NCBI GenBank assembly: GCA_947497905.1
Contig: CANMIH010000017.1
Location: 26,817 to 90,816 of the forward strand
Source: an uncultured Pelagimonas sp.
GTDB lineage: Bacteria; Pseudomonadota; Alphaproteobacteria; Rhodobacterales; Rhodobacteraceae
Length of the DNA stretch: 64,000 bases
Direction of reading: 5' to 3'
In this document: positions 35,468 to 44,609 of the stretch, piece by piece
Numbering within the stretch: the first letter of the stretch is position 1
Layout of the letters: every line of letters begins with the position of its first letter
The notes under the pieces: generated by a model
The model's input: the letters and a program-made list of their open reading frames with translations, nothing else
Databases searched by the model: none
Told to the model about the DNA's origin: nothing
Made by a program: the position numbers and the translations under genes

Positions 35468-36475
35468 TCACCCGGTCTTTCCGCGCCGCACCATGTCGGC
35501 GTAAACTGCGAGAATAATGATCACACCGGTGACCACTGTCTGCCATTCCTGCGCCACCGAAAGCACCCGCAAGCCATTGGTCAGCACCGCCATGATCAAG
35601 GCTCCGATCAATGTCCCAAGGATGGTTCCACGACCGCCGGACAAGGATGTGCCCCCGATCACGACCGCTGCGATGGCCTCAAGTTCGTAACCCAGACCAA
35701 GCGCGGGCTGAGCCGAATTCAGGCGCGAGGCAATCAGGATACCGCCGATACCACAGATGCCGCCTGCCAGCGCATAAATCCGCATCTTCCACATATCGGT
35801 GTTGACGCCAGACAGGCGCACGGCCTCTTCGTTTGAGCCCAGCGCAAAGGCATACCGACCGAGAACCGTGCGACCCAAGATATAGGCTGCGACGCCCGCC
35901 ATGATGAACAGGATCAGCACACCATTGGGGATCGGCAACGCTGGGAAGACTTCACCAATCAGCGACCCACGCGAGATCAGATCAAACCCCGGCGTGTCAT
36001 TGAAATAGATCGGTCGGGTGCCCGAGATCACCAGAGACAGGCCTTTAAGGATCAGCATCATACCCAGCGTGGCAATGAACGGCGGGATCTTCATTTTGGC
36101 GACAAAGGTCCCCGAGATCAGGCCGCAGAGCGCTCCGGCCCCAATGGCTGCGATCACGCCCAACAAAAGCGGCATTCCCAGGTAGGTCAGGACCACGCCC
36201 GCAATCACGGCACAGAAGGTCATTAAGGTGCCAACAGATAGATCGATGCCGCCCGTGATGATGACCAGTGTCGCCGCAATCGCCAGCACCCCGTTTACCG
36301 AGGTCGCCTGAAGAATGGCGATCATATTGGAGGTCTGCATAAAGTTGGGCGAGGCGATCGAAAAGCCGATCAACAGCATGATCAGGCTCGCGAAGGCCAG
36401 AAGCTTTTGATAGGCGCCACCCTCGGCCAGACCGCGCGCGGGCTTTTTCTCGCTTGCTTCACTCACTGTGGTCAT
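35468..36475 (-). CDS. Sugar ABC transporter permease (RbsC-like)
   Basis: This 335-residue inner-membrane permease of the CUT2 family has eight to ten helices and the signature [16 protein letters not shown] (about 80-95), together with [20 protein letters not shown] near the C-terminus. Its start overlaps the ATPase stop (ATGA, 36472-36475). It forms the homodimeric channel of the importer. Confidence 0.92.
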   Translation of the reverse strand: MTTVSEASEKKPARGLAEGGAYQKLLAFASLIMLLIGFSIASPNFMQTSNMIAILQATSVNGVLAIAATLVIITGGIDLSVGTLMTFCAVIAGVVLTYLGMPLLLGVIAAIGAGALCGLISGTFVAKMKIPPFIATLGMMLILKGLSLVISGTRPIYFNDTPGFDLISRGSLIGEVFPALPIPNGVLILFIMAGVAAYILGRTVLGRYAFALGSNEEAVRLSGVNTDMWKMRIYALAGGICGIGGILIASRLNSAQPALGLGYELEAIAAVVIGGTSLSGGRGTILGTLIGALIMAVLTNGLRVLSVAQEWQTVVTGVIIILAVYADMVRRGKTG

Positions 36476-37998
36476 TGAACTGTCCCTGTTACCTGCATCG
36501 CCGCCTCACGCTGGGTGGCCAGATACATGATGTCTTCTTGTGTGGTGGATTTTCCGCCCGGAAGGATGCCGGTCAGGCGCCCCTCGCACATCACGGCGAT
36601 GCGGTGGCTCAGGCGCATGATTTCAGGCAGCTCAGAGGAGATAACGATGATTGTCTTGCCCTCAGACGCGAGCTCTTCCAGCAGTTTGTAGATCTCTGAC
36701 TTGGCACCAACATCAATCCCACGCGTTGGTTCATCAAAGATCAGGATGTCACAGTCGCGCAGCAACCATTTGGCGATCACAACCTTTTGCTGATTGCCGC
36801 CGGAGAGGAGACGTACCTCTTGCACATCGGAAGGAGTGCGGATGCCAAGCTGTGCGATATAGCTTTTGGCCGTGCTCTCCATCTGGGCCTCGTCCAGTGC
36901 TCCACCGGTGCCCGTGAATAAATCCATCGAGGCCAGCGCCACGTTGTCCCGGACATTCATCCCGGTCGCCAGACCAAAGTGTTTCCGGTCTTCTGAAAGA
37001 TACCCAATGCCTGCTTTCACCGCATCGGTCGGGGTTTTGATCGCGACGGACTTCCCATGTACACGGATTTCGCCCGCGTCTTTCGGGTCGGCGCCAAAGA
37101 TCGCGCGCGCCACTTCGGTTCGCCCCGCTCCCATCAATCCCGCAAAACCTAGGATCTCGCCTTTCTGGACTGAAAAGCTGACATCCTGAATGTCTTTGCC
37201 ACGTGTTAGCCCTGAGACCTGCAGGGACACTTCGGCATCTCCCAGATCCGGCACGTTCAAAGGCTCTTCTTTCACCTCGCGCCCCACCATCATTGCGATG
37301 ATCTGGCTAATGGGTGTGTCGGCCGCCGCGACTGTGCCGACATATTCGCCGTCTCGCATCACCGTCACCCGATCTGCGATCTGCTTCAGCTCATCCATCT
37401 TGTGGCTGATATACACAATCCCCACACCTTCAGCCTTGAGCCTGCGGATAATTACAAAGAGCTCGGCAATCTCAGCGTCATTCAACGCCGCCGTCGGCTC
37501 ATCCATGATCAGGACTTTGGATTTGAATGACAGCGCCTTGGCAATTTCAATCATCTGCTGTTTGGCGATGGTCAGAGACCCAACCAATGCGCGCGGATCA
37601 AGTGCGAGGTTCATAGACGCAAAGATCTCGGCGGTCTGAGTATTGAGAGCGGCCTCATCAAGACGACCAAAGCTTTTGCGCGGCTCGCGACCAATAAAGA
37701 TATTCTGCGCGGCCGTGAGATCATTCATCAGGCTCAGCTCCTGGTGAATGATGCCGATCCCCAGATCCTGTGCGTCGCTGGGAGACGTTGGGTTGGCATC
37801 CTGACCAGCGATCTTCAGCGTGCCTCCGTCACGCGGATAGATCCCGGACAGAATTTTCATCAGCGTTGACTTGCCTGCGCCATTCTCCCCCATCAGCGCG
37901 TGAACTTCACCCGGCTCCAGATCGAACTGCACCCCCTTTAGGGCATGTACTCCGGGAAAGAATTTGTCGATCCCGCCCATTTCAACCAGTTGTTTCAT
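36472..37998 (-). CDS. Sugar ABC transporter ATP-binding protein (RbsA/MglA-like, two ATPase domains)
   Basis: This 508-residue CUT2 ATPase consists of two fused nucleotide-binding domains. The N-terminal half has Walker [10 protein letters not shown] (about 37-45) and Walker [11 protein letters not shown]. The C-terminal half has the degenerate GLMGAGRTE loop, LSGGNQQKV and [13 protein letters not shown]. This asymmetry is normal in RbsA/MglA/XylG. It lies 42 bp after the UxaA-like gene and is translationally coupled to the permease, so dehydratase and importer share a transcript. Confidence 0.94.
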   Translation of the reverse strand: MKQLVEMGGIDKFFPGVHALKGVQFDLEPGEVHALMGENGAGKSTLMKILSGIYPRDGGTLKIAGQDANPTSPSDAQDLGIGIIHQELSLMNDLTAAQNIFIGREPRKSFGRLDEAALNTQTAEIFASMNLALDPRALVGSLTIAKQQMIEIAKALSFKSKVLIMDEPTAALNDAEIAELFVIIRRLKAEGVGIVYISHKMDELKQIADRVTVMRDGEYVGTVAAADTPISQIIAMMVGREVKEEPLNVPDLGDAEVSLQVSGLTRGKDIQDVSFSVQKGEILGFAGLMGAGRTEVARAIFGADPKDAGEIRVHGKSVAIKTPTDAVKAGIGYLSEDRKHFGLATGMNVRDNVALASMDLFTGTGGALDEAQMESTAKSYIAQLGIRTPSDVQEVRLLSGGNQQKVVIAKWLLRDCDILIFDEPTRGIDVGAKSEIYKLLEELASEGKTIIVISSELPEIMRLSHRIAVMCEGRLTGILPGGKSTTQEDIMYLATQREAAMQVTGTVQ

Positions 37999-38040
37999 CT
38001 GTCCTCCTCCGACGATGAATGTGCTGCGTAGTGGACCTGC

Positions 38041-39594
38041 CTACATCACCGCACCGATCTGCCAGGGCACAAACTCGACCCCGCCAAATCCAAGCTCTTC
38101 GCTTTTGGTTTGTTCCCCCGAGGCAACCCGGATCAGCAGCTCAAAGAGCTCTTCACCTTTGGCCTCGAGACTGACGCCCTCGGTGACAATGTCCCCGCAG
38201 TTCAGATCCATGTCGTCTTTCAGACGTGCATACATTTCTGAATTGGTCGCAACCTTGATGCAGGGTGTGGGCTGATATCCCGACACCGAACCCCGTCCGG
38301 TGGTGAACACAATCAGATTGGCCCCTGAGGCCACCTGCCCGGTGACTGAACACGGATCAAAGCCGGGGCTGTCCATGAAAACAAAGCCCTTTTTGTCGAT
38401 CATCTCGGCAAATTGGTAGACATCCCGCAGAGGAGCTGATCCACCTTTGGCCACGGCCCCAAGGGACTTTTCGAGAATGGTCGTCAACCCGCCGCGCTTG
38501 TTGCCCGGACTGGGATTGTTGTCCATCTCACCACCATTGCGCGCTGTGTAGTCCTCCCACCACAGCACACGATCCACCAGTTTCTGCGCCACCTCATGGG
38601 TCTCGGCTCGACGAGTCAGCAAATGTTCTGCCCCATAGATTTCAGAGGTCTCAGATAGAATGGTTGTGCCGCCATGGCGCACAAGAAGATCAGATGCACA
38701 CCCCAAGGCGGGGTTTGCCGTGATCCCTGAATATCCATCAGAGCCGCCACATTGCATACCAACCGTGATCTCGCTGACCGGAGCGGGGGCACGCGTTGCT
38801 TCGTTGGCCAGCGCCGCAATGCCACGCAGTTCCTCCAAACCACGTTCGATGGTGCGGCGTGTGCCCCCTTCGTTTTGAATGGTCATATAGCGCAGTGCCC
38901 CATCCGAACGAATGGGACGTCCGCCAACAAGATCTGCGACCTGCATGACCTCACAGCCAAGGCCAATCAAAAGAATGGCTCCAAAATTAGGGTGCTGTGC
39001 ATATCCGGACAACGTGCGAAACAGCGCGTCATACCCTTCGTTGACACCGGACATGCCACAGCCCGTGCCATGCACAATCGGTACAATGCCATCGACATTG
39101 GGAAACGCATCCAGCAACCCGGATTTCTCTGCCGCTTCGGCGATAAAACGCGCCACAGAGCCCGAGCAATTAACTGAGGTGAGAATACCAATGTAGTTGC
39201 GCGTGCCCACTTTACCGTCGGCGCGATGATAGCCTTGAAACACCCGCTCATTCTCGATGCGAGGCAACGGGGTCACCGCGGACGAGAATGCATAGTCCTG
39301 CTGATGGGCGCCCATTCCAAGATTATGCGAGTGCACGTGTTCTCCCGGCGCAATTTCCGCTTTGGCTTCGCCAATGATCTGGCCATAGCGCACAACCGTC
39401 TCGCCAGCTTGGATCGTCCGGCCTGCAACCTTGTGACCGCGCGCAACGTCAACCGGCAAAGGCACATCCAGCCCTTGCGGCACTTGACCCGCCTCAAGAT
39501 CCCTCAGGGCAATGACAATGTTGTCCCCGGGGTTCAGTTTGATTGTATCTGCCGCCGCCTCAGGCGAACCGCTTTCAAGTTTGGTCAGTTGCAT
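38041..39594 (-). CDS. UxaA-family sugar-acid dehydratase, probable L-fuconate dehydratase
   Basis: This 517-residue protein has an N-terminal SAF-like domain (about 18-90) and the UxaA/GarD core, with TRNYIGILTSVNCSGSV, VHGTGCGMSG, GLGCEV, MQCGGSDGYSG and GNKRGGLTTI. UxaA proteins are iron-dependent altronate or galactarate dehydratases. Here it is the only sugar-acid dehydratase candidate for the L-fuconate to 2-keto-3-deoxy-L-fuconate step. The Campylobacter jejuni fucose locus also carries UxaA-type genes, which supports this use. The start at 39594 replaces an upstream in-frame extension that lacks a ribosome binding site. It is divergent from the GntR-led fucose operon. Confidence 0.8.
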   Translation of the reverse strand: MQLTKLESGSPEAAADTIKLNPGDNIVIALRDLEAGQVPQGLDVPLPVDVARGHKVAGRTIQAGETVVRYGQIIGEAKAEIAPGEHVHSHNLGMGAHQQDYAFSSAVTPLPRIENERVFQGYHRADGKVGTRNYIGILTSVNCSGSVARFIAEAAEKSGLLDAFPNVDGIVPIVHGTGCGMSGVNEGYDALFRTLSGYAQHPNFGAILLIGLGCEVMQVADLVGGRPIRSDGALRYMTIQNEGGTRRTIERGLEELRGIAALANEATRAPAPVSEITVGMQCGGSDGYSGITANPALGCASDLLVRHGGTTILSETSEIYGAEHLLTRRAETHEVAQKLVDRVLWWEDYTARNGGEMDNNPSPGNKRGGLTTILEKSLGAVAKGGSAPLRDVYQFAEMIDKKGFVFMDSPGFDPCSVTGQVASGANLIVFTTGRGSVSGYQPTPCIKVATNSEMYARLKDDMDLNCGDIVTEGVSLEAKGEELFELLIRVASGEQTKSEELGFGGVEFVPWQIGAVM

Positions 39595-39648
39595 CGTATT
39601 TTCCGCTTGCTTGCCTATTGGGCTAGCTGGACGAGTCACACTTGTCAA

Positions 39649-39668
39649 CTAACATGTTACTATGCTAG
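39649..39668. promoter_or_regulatory. Shared FCD-regulator operator, site A
   Basis: CTAACATGTTACTATGCTAG is an imperfect dyad (CTA-CAT--TA--ATG-TAG) in the 84-bp gap between the UxaA-like gene and the GntR gene. It abuts TTGACA on the minus strand (complement of 39643-39648), a plausible -35 for the dehydratase-transporter operon. It matches sites at 56285-56304 (16 of 20) and 62392-62411. Confidence 0.7.
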
Positions 39669-39678
39669 GCACCAAAAA

Positions 39679-40416
39679 ATGAGCCAGACACCCGATATCA
39701 ACGCTGCCCTTCTTCCGGATATTTCGTCGCTAGACGGAACACTTGCCCAGCGCGTGCATCAATCCGTCAAACAGGCAATCTTGTCGCTGGATTTCCCTCC
39801 GGGCGCTGTTTTGCGCAAGGCGGCCATCTGTGAACAGCTGGGGGTCTCACGCGCGCCCGTTGCCGAAGCCATCTCCAAACTGGCTGCGGAAAATCTGGTT
39901 GATGTGGTCCCGCAATCCGCAACACGTGTGTCCTATTTCTCGATGGACGAAATCCGCGAGGGCACGTTTCTTCGCGGCGCACTTGAACTGGCGACTGTCG
40001 CGAAAGTGGCCCGCGATCTGACCGAGGACCAACGCAAGAAGCTCAGCCGCAATATGCGCATGCAAGAGCTGCTGATCGAAGATGACGACATCACCGGATT
40101 TTATCAGTCTGACGAAGAATTTCATCATCTTTTGATGGAGTTCACAGGATTTCCGCGCTTGCCGGACATCGCCCAGACTGTGTCTTTGCAAGTCACTCGG
40201 GCCCGCATATTGCTGCTTCCTGCTCCCGGTCGCACGGCTGAAACACTCGCCGAGCACCGCACGGTCTATGACGCCATCGTCAACCGGGATCCAGACACGG
40301 CGCAAGCCGCCATGCACCGCCATTTGGGGCAGCTCATGCCTCGCATTGAAGAGCTGATGCACAAACGTCCGCATCTCTTCAATCTCCCCTCAGCCGAGAC
40401 AAAGGAACAGGGATGA
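39679..40416 (+). CDS. GntR-family regulator, FadR/FCD subfamily, of the fucose operon
   Basis: This 245-residue protein has an N-terminal winged helix (QAILSLDFPPGAVLRKAAIC through LGVSRAPVAEAISKLAAENLV) and an FCD effector domain with metal-ligand histidines in EEFHHLLMEF, LAEHRTVYDA and MHRHLGQLMP. I chose the ATG at 39679 just after site A; the reading frame extends far upstream, but that part lies over the dehydratase gene. Its stop overlaps the next start (ATGA). It is a likely repressor relieved by a pathway sugar acid. It is paralogous to the regulator at 62442. Confidence 0.9.
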   Translation: MSQTPDINAALLPDISSLDGTLAQRVHQSVKQAILSLDFPPGAVLRKAAICEQLGVSRAPVAEAISKLAAENLVDVVPQSATRVSYFSMDEIREGTFLRGALELATVAKVARDLTEDQRKKLSRNMRMQELLIEDDDITGFYQSDEEFHHLLMEFTGFPRLPDIAQTVSLQVTRARILLLPAPGRTAETLAEHRTVYDAIVNRDPDTAQAAMHRHLGQLMPRIEELMHKRPHLFNLPSAETKEQG

Positions 40417-41465
40417 AAACCTCTGACACTGCCGTTCTGAACAACCGGACCAAATGTCCGGTTCCGTTGACCCGGATGGGGTTTGGCGGGGCGCCTCTGG
40501 GCAATCTGTATCGAAAAGTGAGCGATGCAGACGCTCAGGCCGCTCTGCAGGCCGCATATGATGCGGGCATCCGGTTTTTCGACACCGCCCCACAATACGG
40601 GTTGGGTCGTTCAGAACTGCGGTTCGCGGAGGCCTTGGGCCGCTTTGGACGTGACAGTATCCAGCTATCGACCAAGGTCGGCAGGCTGCTCGAAGATTGC
40701 GCTCCTGAGGAGGTCACCCCCGAGGCCTTTGTGGATGTGCCCCAAAAGCGCATCGTCTTTGATTACACCTATGACGGTGTGATGCGTAGCTATGAGGCCA
40801 GCAAAACCCGTTTGGGCGTTGAGCGGGCCGATATCCTTCTGGCGCATGACGTCTGCGCCTTTAGTCAAGGCAGCCAGGAGGCCAGCGACGCCAAGGTGCG
40901 TGAGCTGTTTGACGGTGGCGGCTATCGCGCCTTGATCGAACTGCGGGATGCCGGTGAAATCGCTGCGATCGGGGCTGGCGTGAATGAATGGCAGGTCTGC
41001 GAGCGCCTGCTGGGTCTGGGTGATTTTGACGGGTTTCTTCTGGCCGGGCGTTACACGTTGCTTGAGCAAGATGCGCTCGAGACCTTCCTTCCCCTGTGCG
41101 AACAACGCGATGTCGGCATCATTCTGGGCGGACCGTATAATTCAGGGATCTTGGCCACCGGTGCGGTCCCAGGTGCGAAATACAACTACGCAGAAGCTCC
41201 CGCCGACATTCTCGATCGCGTCCGCCGGATCGAGACGGTCTGCGCGGATCATGACACGCCCCTGATCGCCGCAGCGCTGCAATTTGTACTGGGCCACCCC
41301 TGCGTCAAAACCGTTGTGCCCGGAGCCGTAAACGCCAAAGAGGTCGAGGCCAACGTACGGCTTTTGGAAACCGAAATCCCAAGTGGGCTTTGGTCCGATT
41401 TGCGTGCTGCAGGCCTCATCCACCCCAACGCTCCCCTGCCAAAGGACACAGCACATGCTGCGTAA
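40413..41465 (+). CDS. Aldo/keto reductase, probable L-fucose (D-threo-aldose) 1-dehydrogenase
   Basis: This 350-residue TIM-barrel oxidoreductase shows the AKR tetrad: Asp and Tyr in FFDTAPQYGLGRSE, Lys in LSTKVGR and His in ILLAHDVC. It belongs to the galactose/fucose dehydrogenase branch, which oxidises the anomeric carbon of L-fucose to L-fuconolactone with NAD(P)+. D-arabinose is a known alternative substrate of this branch. The start overlaps the regulator stop by 4 bp and the end overlaps fucU by 11 bp. Confidence 0.88.
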   Translation: MKTSDTAVLNNRTKCPVPLTRMGFGGAPLGNLYRKVSDADAQAALQAAYDAGIRFFDTAPQYGLGRSELRFAEALGRFGRDSIQLSTKVGRLLEDCAPEEVTPEAFVDVPQKRIVFDYTYDGVMRSYEASKTRLGVERADILLAHDVCAFSQGSQEASDAKVRELFDGGGYRALIELRDAGEIAAIGAGVNEWQVCERLLGLGDFDGFLLAGRYTLLEQDALETFLPLCEQRDVGIILGGPYNSGILATGAVPGAKYNYAEAPADILDRVRRIETVCADHDTPLIAAALQFVLGHPCVKTVVPGAVNAKEVEANVRLLETEIPSGLWSDLRAAGLIHPNAPLPKDTAHAA

Positions 41466-41883
41466 TATCGACCCGATCTTATCGCCTGAATTGCTCCACA
41501 CTCTACGTGCCATGGGCCACGGGGATGAGCTTGTGATTTCCGATGCAAATTTTCCGGGTACCAGCTCTGGCCCCACCTGCATTCGCGCGGATGGCTCAGA
41601 TGCCAGCACCATGCTGCGCGCCGTGCTCTCGGTTATGCCGCTGGATACCTATGTCGATGACCCCGCACTGACCATGCAGGTTGTCGGGGATGCGGAGGCT
41701 GTACCCGAAGCGGTTGCTGCGTTCCAAAGCATCATCAACGATACCGCCGACGCCCCCCGGCCAATCCAAAGCCTAGAGCGGTTTGCGTTTTATGAACGTG
41801 CGAGCAAAGCCTTTGCCGTGGTTCAGACTGGCGAACGACGTCTGTACGGCAACATCATCGTGAAAAAGGGGGTGGTGACATGA
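41455..41883 (+). CDS. fucU: L-fucose mutarotase (RbsD/FucU family)
   Basis: This 142-residue protein starts MLRNIDPILSPELLHTLRAM and continues GHGDELVISDANFP. His22 corresponds to the catalytic His of E. coli FucU. It interconverts alpha- and beta-anomers so that the dehydrogenase is not limited by spontaneous mutarotation. Length equals E. coli FucU (140). The start at 41455 follows AAGGA inside the end of the aldo/keto reductase gene. It is one of the strongest pointers to fucose as the substrate. Confidence 0.92.
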   Translation: MLRNIDPILSPELLHTLRAMGHGDELVISDANFPGTSSGPTCIRADGSDASTMLRAVLSVMPLDTYVDDPALTMQVVGDAEAVPEAVAAFQSIINDTADAPRPIQSLERFAFYERASKAFAVVQTGERRLYGNIIVKKGVVT

Positions 41884-42710
41884 AGATCGACGCACACCAA
41901 CATTTCTGGCAGATCTCACGGGGGGACTATGGCTGGCTGACCCCTGAGGTCGGTGAGATTTATCGCGATTTCCTGCCCTCGGATCTCGCCCCAATCCTAA
42001 AAGACGCAGGGATCAACGGCACCATTTTAGTTCAGGCGGCACCGACTGCGGCCGAAACCCAGTTTATGTTAGAACTCGCCAACCAAACCCCGTTTATCAA
42101 AGGGGTTGTCGGCTGGGTAGATTTCGAGGCCCCAGACGCAGCGGATCAAATTGCCAAGCTTGCAGAACATCCCAAATTGGTCGGCCTGCGCCCGATGATT
42201 CAGGACATTGCCGATGACGCTTGGATGCTGCGCCCCGCGCTCGCCCCAGCGTTTGACGCTATGATCGCTCATGATCTCACTTTTGATGCGCTCACCCTGC
42301 CCCGCCATTTGGGCCATCTCGAAACACTTCTGGCACGACACCCAAACCTGCGTGTGGTGATTGATCACGGATCAAAACCCGAAATCCGCGAGGGAAAATT
42401 GGATGGCTGGGCCAAGGACATGGCAGCATTGGCCCAACAAACAACGGCCTACTGCAAACTGTCAGGGCTTGTCACCGAAGCCGCCATAGATTGGCAGACC
42501 GAAACTCTGAAACCCTACGTTGATCACCTGATCAACAGTTTCGGCCCGGATCGCCTGATCTGGGGCAGTGATTGGCCGGTTTGCCTATTGGCCAGTGACT
42601 ATCCACGTTGGAACTCAACCACCGATCAACTGCTTGCCCATCTTTCGCAAGCCGACCAAGACGCAATCCGCGGGGGCAACGCCCAGCGCGCCTACAAATT
42701 GAAATCCTGA
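41880..42710 (+). CDS. Amidohydrolase-family lactonase, probable L-fuconolactonase
   Basis: This 276-residue TIM-barrel hydrolase begins with the metal-binding H-x-H of MKIDAHQHFWQ (His6, His8). It continues with GINGTILVQA, a central His in VVIDHGSKP and the terminal WGSDWPVC with the metal-binding Asp. These features match the amidohydrolase_2 clade that includes L-fucono-1,5-lactonase. It opens the lactone made by the dehydrogenase. ATGA overlap with fucU indicates coupling. Confidence 0.88.
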   Translation: MKIDAHQHFWQISRGDYGWLTPEVGEIYRDFLPSDLAPILKDAGINGTILVQAAPTAAETQFMLELANQTPFIKGVVGWVDFEAPDAADQIAKLAEHPKLVGLRPMIQDIADDAWMLRPALAPAFDAMIAHDLTFDALTLPRHLGHLETLLARHPNLRVVIDHGSKPEIREGKLDGWAKDMAALAQQTTAYCKLSGLVTEAAIDWQTETLKPYVDHLINSFGPDRLIWGSDWPVCLLASDYPRWNSTTDQLLAHLSQADQDAIRGGNAQRAYKLKS

Positions 42711-42711
42711 T

Positions 42712-43824
42712 ATGACTATGACCACTTTTCAGCCTGCCGGCCTCTGGCTCGGACGTATTGATCGTCCCGGCACAGGCCCATGCGTCGTAACTCTGCGCGA
42801 CGGCCACATCTTCGACATCACCTCTAAAACGGCCCCAACCGTGCGCGACATCTTAGAGCGGGACGACACCGCCGAGTATGTACGCAACACATCCGGCACC
42901 GATCTTGGTCCTGCTGGCAATGTCCGAACATGGTTGGCCCCTTGCGATTTTCAGGCGGTCAAAGCCTGTGGTGTGACCTTTGCGGGATCGATGGTGGAAC
43001 GGGTGATTGAGGAACAGGCCGCAGGTGACCCGGCCCGCGCCGAAGACATCCGTAATCGTATCGGAGCCCGCATCGGCGACAGCTTGACCAATATCGTTCC
43101 AGGATCTGAGGCCGCGCAAAAGGTGAAACAGGCGCTGATCGAAGAAGGCCTGTGGAGTCAGTATCTTGAAGTGGGCATTGGCCCGGACGCCGAAGTCTTT
43201 TCGAAGGCTCAAGTCCTGTCTTCCGTAGGTCACGGCAGCGATGTGGGTCTGCATCCAATCTCGACCTGGAACAACCCAGAGCCCGAGGTGGTTCTTGCGG
43301 TCACTTCGCGCGGCGACATCAAAGGGGCGACGCTTGGCAACGACGTCAATCTGCGGGATGTCGAAGGGCGTTCGGCGCTTTTGCTGTCCAAAGCCAAAGA
43401 CAACAACGCATCATGTTCCATCGGCCCGATGATCCGACTGTTTGATGAGGGTTTTAGCCTCGATGATGTGCGTCAGGCCGAGCTGACACTGACCGTGCGC
43501 GGAGAAGACGGGTTTCACCTGACCGGCCATTCGTCGATGGCACAGATCAGCCGCGACCCTGCAGATCTCGTCCGCCAAACCATCGGCCGCCATCACCAGT
43601 ACCCAGATGGATTGATGCTTTTTCTCGGCACCCTTTTTGCGCCGACCCAAGATCGGGATACTCCCGGCGGAGGCTTTACCCACAAACTGGGTGATGTTGT
43701 GACCATTTCGAATGACAAGCTCGGCGCGTTGACCAACACCGTCCGCCTATCGACCGAGTGTCCAGAATGGACCTTTAGCGCCTCACATCTCATGCGCAAT
43801 CTTGCGCGCCGTAACCTGCTTTGA
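42712..43824 (+). CDS. FAH-superfamily 2-keto-3-deoxy-pentonate dehydratase (XylX-like)
   Basis: This 370-residue protein resembles Caulobacter XylX, as I remember it, across its length. Shared-type stretches are WLAPCDFQAVKACGVTFAGS, GSEAAQKVKQALIEEGLWSQ, NNPEPEVVLAV, GNDVNLRDVEGRSALLLSKA and PDGLMLFLGTLFAPTQDRDT. XylX dehydrates 2-keto-3-deoxy-D-xylonate to alpha-ketoglutarate semialdehyde. This step is not needed for L-fucose itself. It could serve D-arabinose, which the same dehydrogenase, lactonase and dehydratase could turn into the identical keto-deoxy-pentonate. It sits one base after the lactonase stop. Confidence 0.82.
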   Translation: MTMTTFQPAGLWLGRIDRPGTGPCVVTLRDGHIFDITSKTAPTVRDILERDDTAEYVRNTSGTDLGPAGNVRTWLAPCDFQAVKACGVTFAGSMVERVIEEQAAGDPARAEDIRNRIGARIGDSLTNIVPGSEAAQKVKQALIEEGLWSQYLEVGIGPDAEVFSKAQVLSSVGHGSDVGLHPISTWNNPEPEVVLAVTSRGDIKGATLGNDVNLRDVEGRSALLLSKAKDNNASCSIGPMIRLFDEGFSLDDVRQAELTLTVRGEDGFHLTGHSSMAQISRDPADLVRQTIGRHHQYPDGLMLFLGTLFAPTQDRDTPGGGFTHKLGDVVTISNDKLGALTNTVRLSTECPEWTFSASHLMRNLARRNLL

Positions 43825-43844
43825 CCGACATGACGGAGACCACA

Positions 43845-44594
43845 ATGACAGCCCCCCATGGCCGACTGGCCGGTAAAACCTGCCTGATCACAGCCGCCGG
43901 CCAAGGCATCGGCCGCGCCACAGCCGAACTGTTTGCTGCAGAAGGCGCAACAGTCATCGCAAGTGACATCAATGATGACGCCCTGACCGAACTGGATGCC
44001 ATCGATGGGATCAAGGCGCTCAAGCTTGATGTTACCAATGGCGAGGCCGTCACCAAAGCGGTTGCCTCCCTTGGCGCATTGGACGCGGTGTTCAACTGCG
44101 CGGGATTTGTGGCCAATGGCAATATTTTAGACTGTGACGAAAAAGATTGGGATTTTAGCTTCGATCTCAACGTCAAAGCCATGTTCCGCCTGTGCAAATT
44201 GGTGCTGCCGGGCATGGTTGAGAATGGTGGCGGATCAATCATCAATATGTCGTCGGTGGCCTCGTCGATCAAGGGTGTGCCCAATCGTTTCGCCTATTGT
44301 GCCTCGAAAGCGGCCGTCATTGGCATCACCAAATCCATTGCCGCCGATTTTGTCACCCAAGGTGTGCGCGCCAATGCCATCTGCCCCGGCACAGTGGACA
44401 GCCCAAGCCTGCATGACCGGTTGCGCGCCACCGGAGACTACGAAAAAGCGATGAGCGATTTCATCGCCCGACAGCCGATGGGTCGCATTGGCACCGCAAA
44501 CGAAATTGCCGAACTTGCGCTGTATCTGGCAAGTGATGCAAGCCAATACACAACAGGACAGGCTCTGGCCATCGACGGCGGCTGGACCATCTGA
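43845..44594 (+). CDS. SDR dehydrogenase, probable 2-keto-3-deoxy-L-fuconate dehydrogenase
   Basis: This 249-residue classical SDR has TAAGQGIG (about 17-24), the D-x-N/D acid after strand two (SDIND, NAD-preferring), NCAG, and the catalytic Ser and Y-x3-K in SSVASSIKGVPNRFAYCASK. The C-terminus ends in IDGGWTI. It fits the enzyme oxidising C4 of 2-keto-3-deoxy-L-fuconate to the 2,4-diketo acid. I chose the ATG at 43845 because GGAG lies six bases before it; earlier in-frame TTG and ATG codons (43821, 43830) overlap the preceding gene or lie before the SD. Confidence 0.85.
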   Translation: MTAPHGRLAGKTCLITAAGQGIGRATAELFAAEGATVIASDINDDALTELDAIDGIKALKLDVTNGEAVTKAVASLGALDAVFNCAGFVANGNILDCDEKDWDFSFDLNVKAMFRLCKLVLPGMVENGGGSIINMSSVASSIKGVPNRFAYCASKAAVIGITKSIAADFVTQGVRANAICPGTVDSPSLHDRLRATGDYEKAMSDFIARQPMGRIGTANEIAELALYLASDASQYTTGQALAIDGGWTI

Positions 44595-44609
44595 GGAAGG
44601 AAAAAAGAA

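Noticed and set aside
39226..39678. In-frame N-terminal extension of the GntR regulator
   Set aside because: It lies over the UxaA-like gene on the other strand; the protein upstream of the 39679 start has no domain character.
43821..43844. TTG or ATG starts upstream of 43845 for the SDR
   Set aside because: The GGAG ribosome binding site lies inside this stretch and points to the ATG at 43845.
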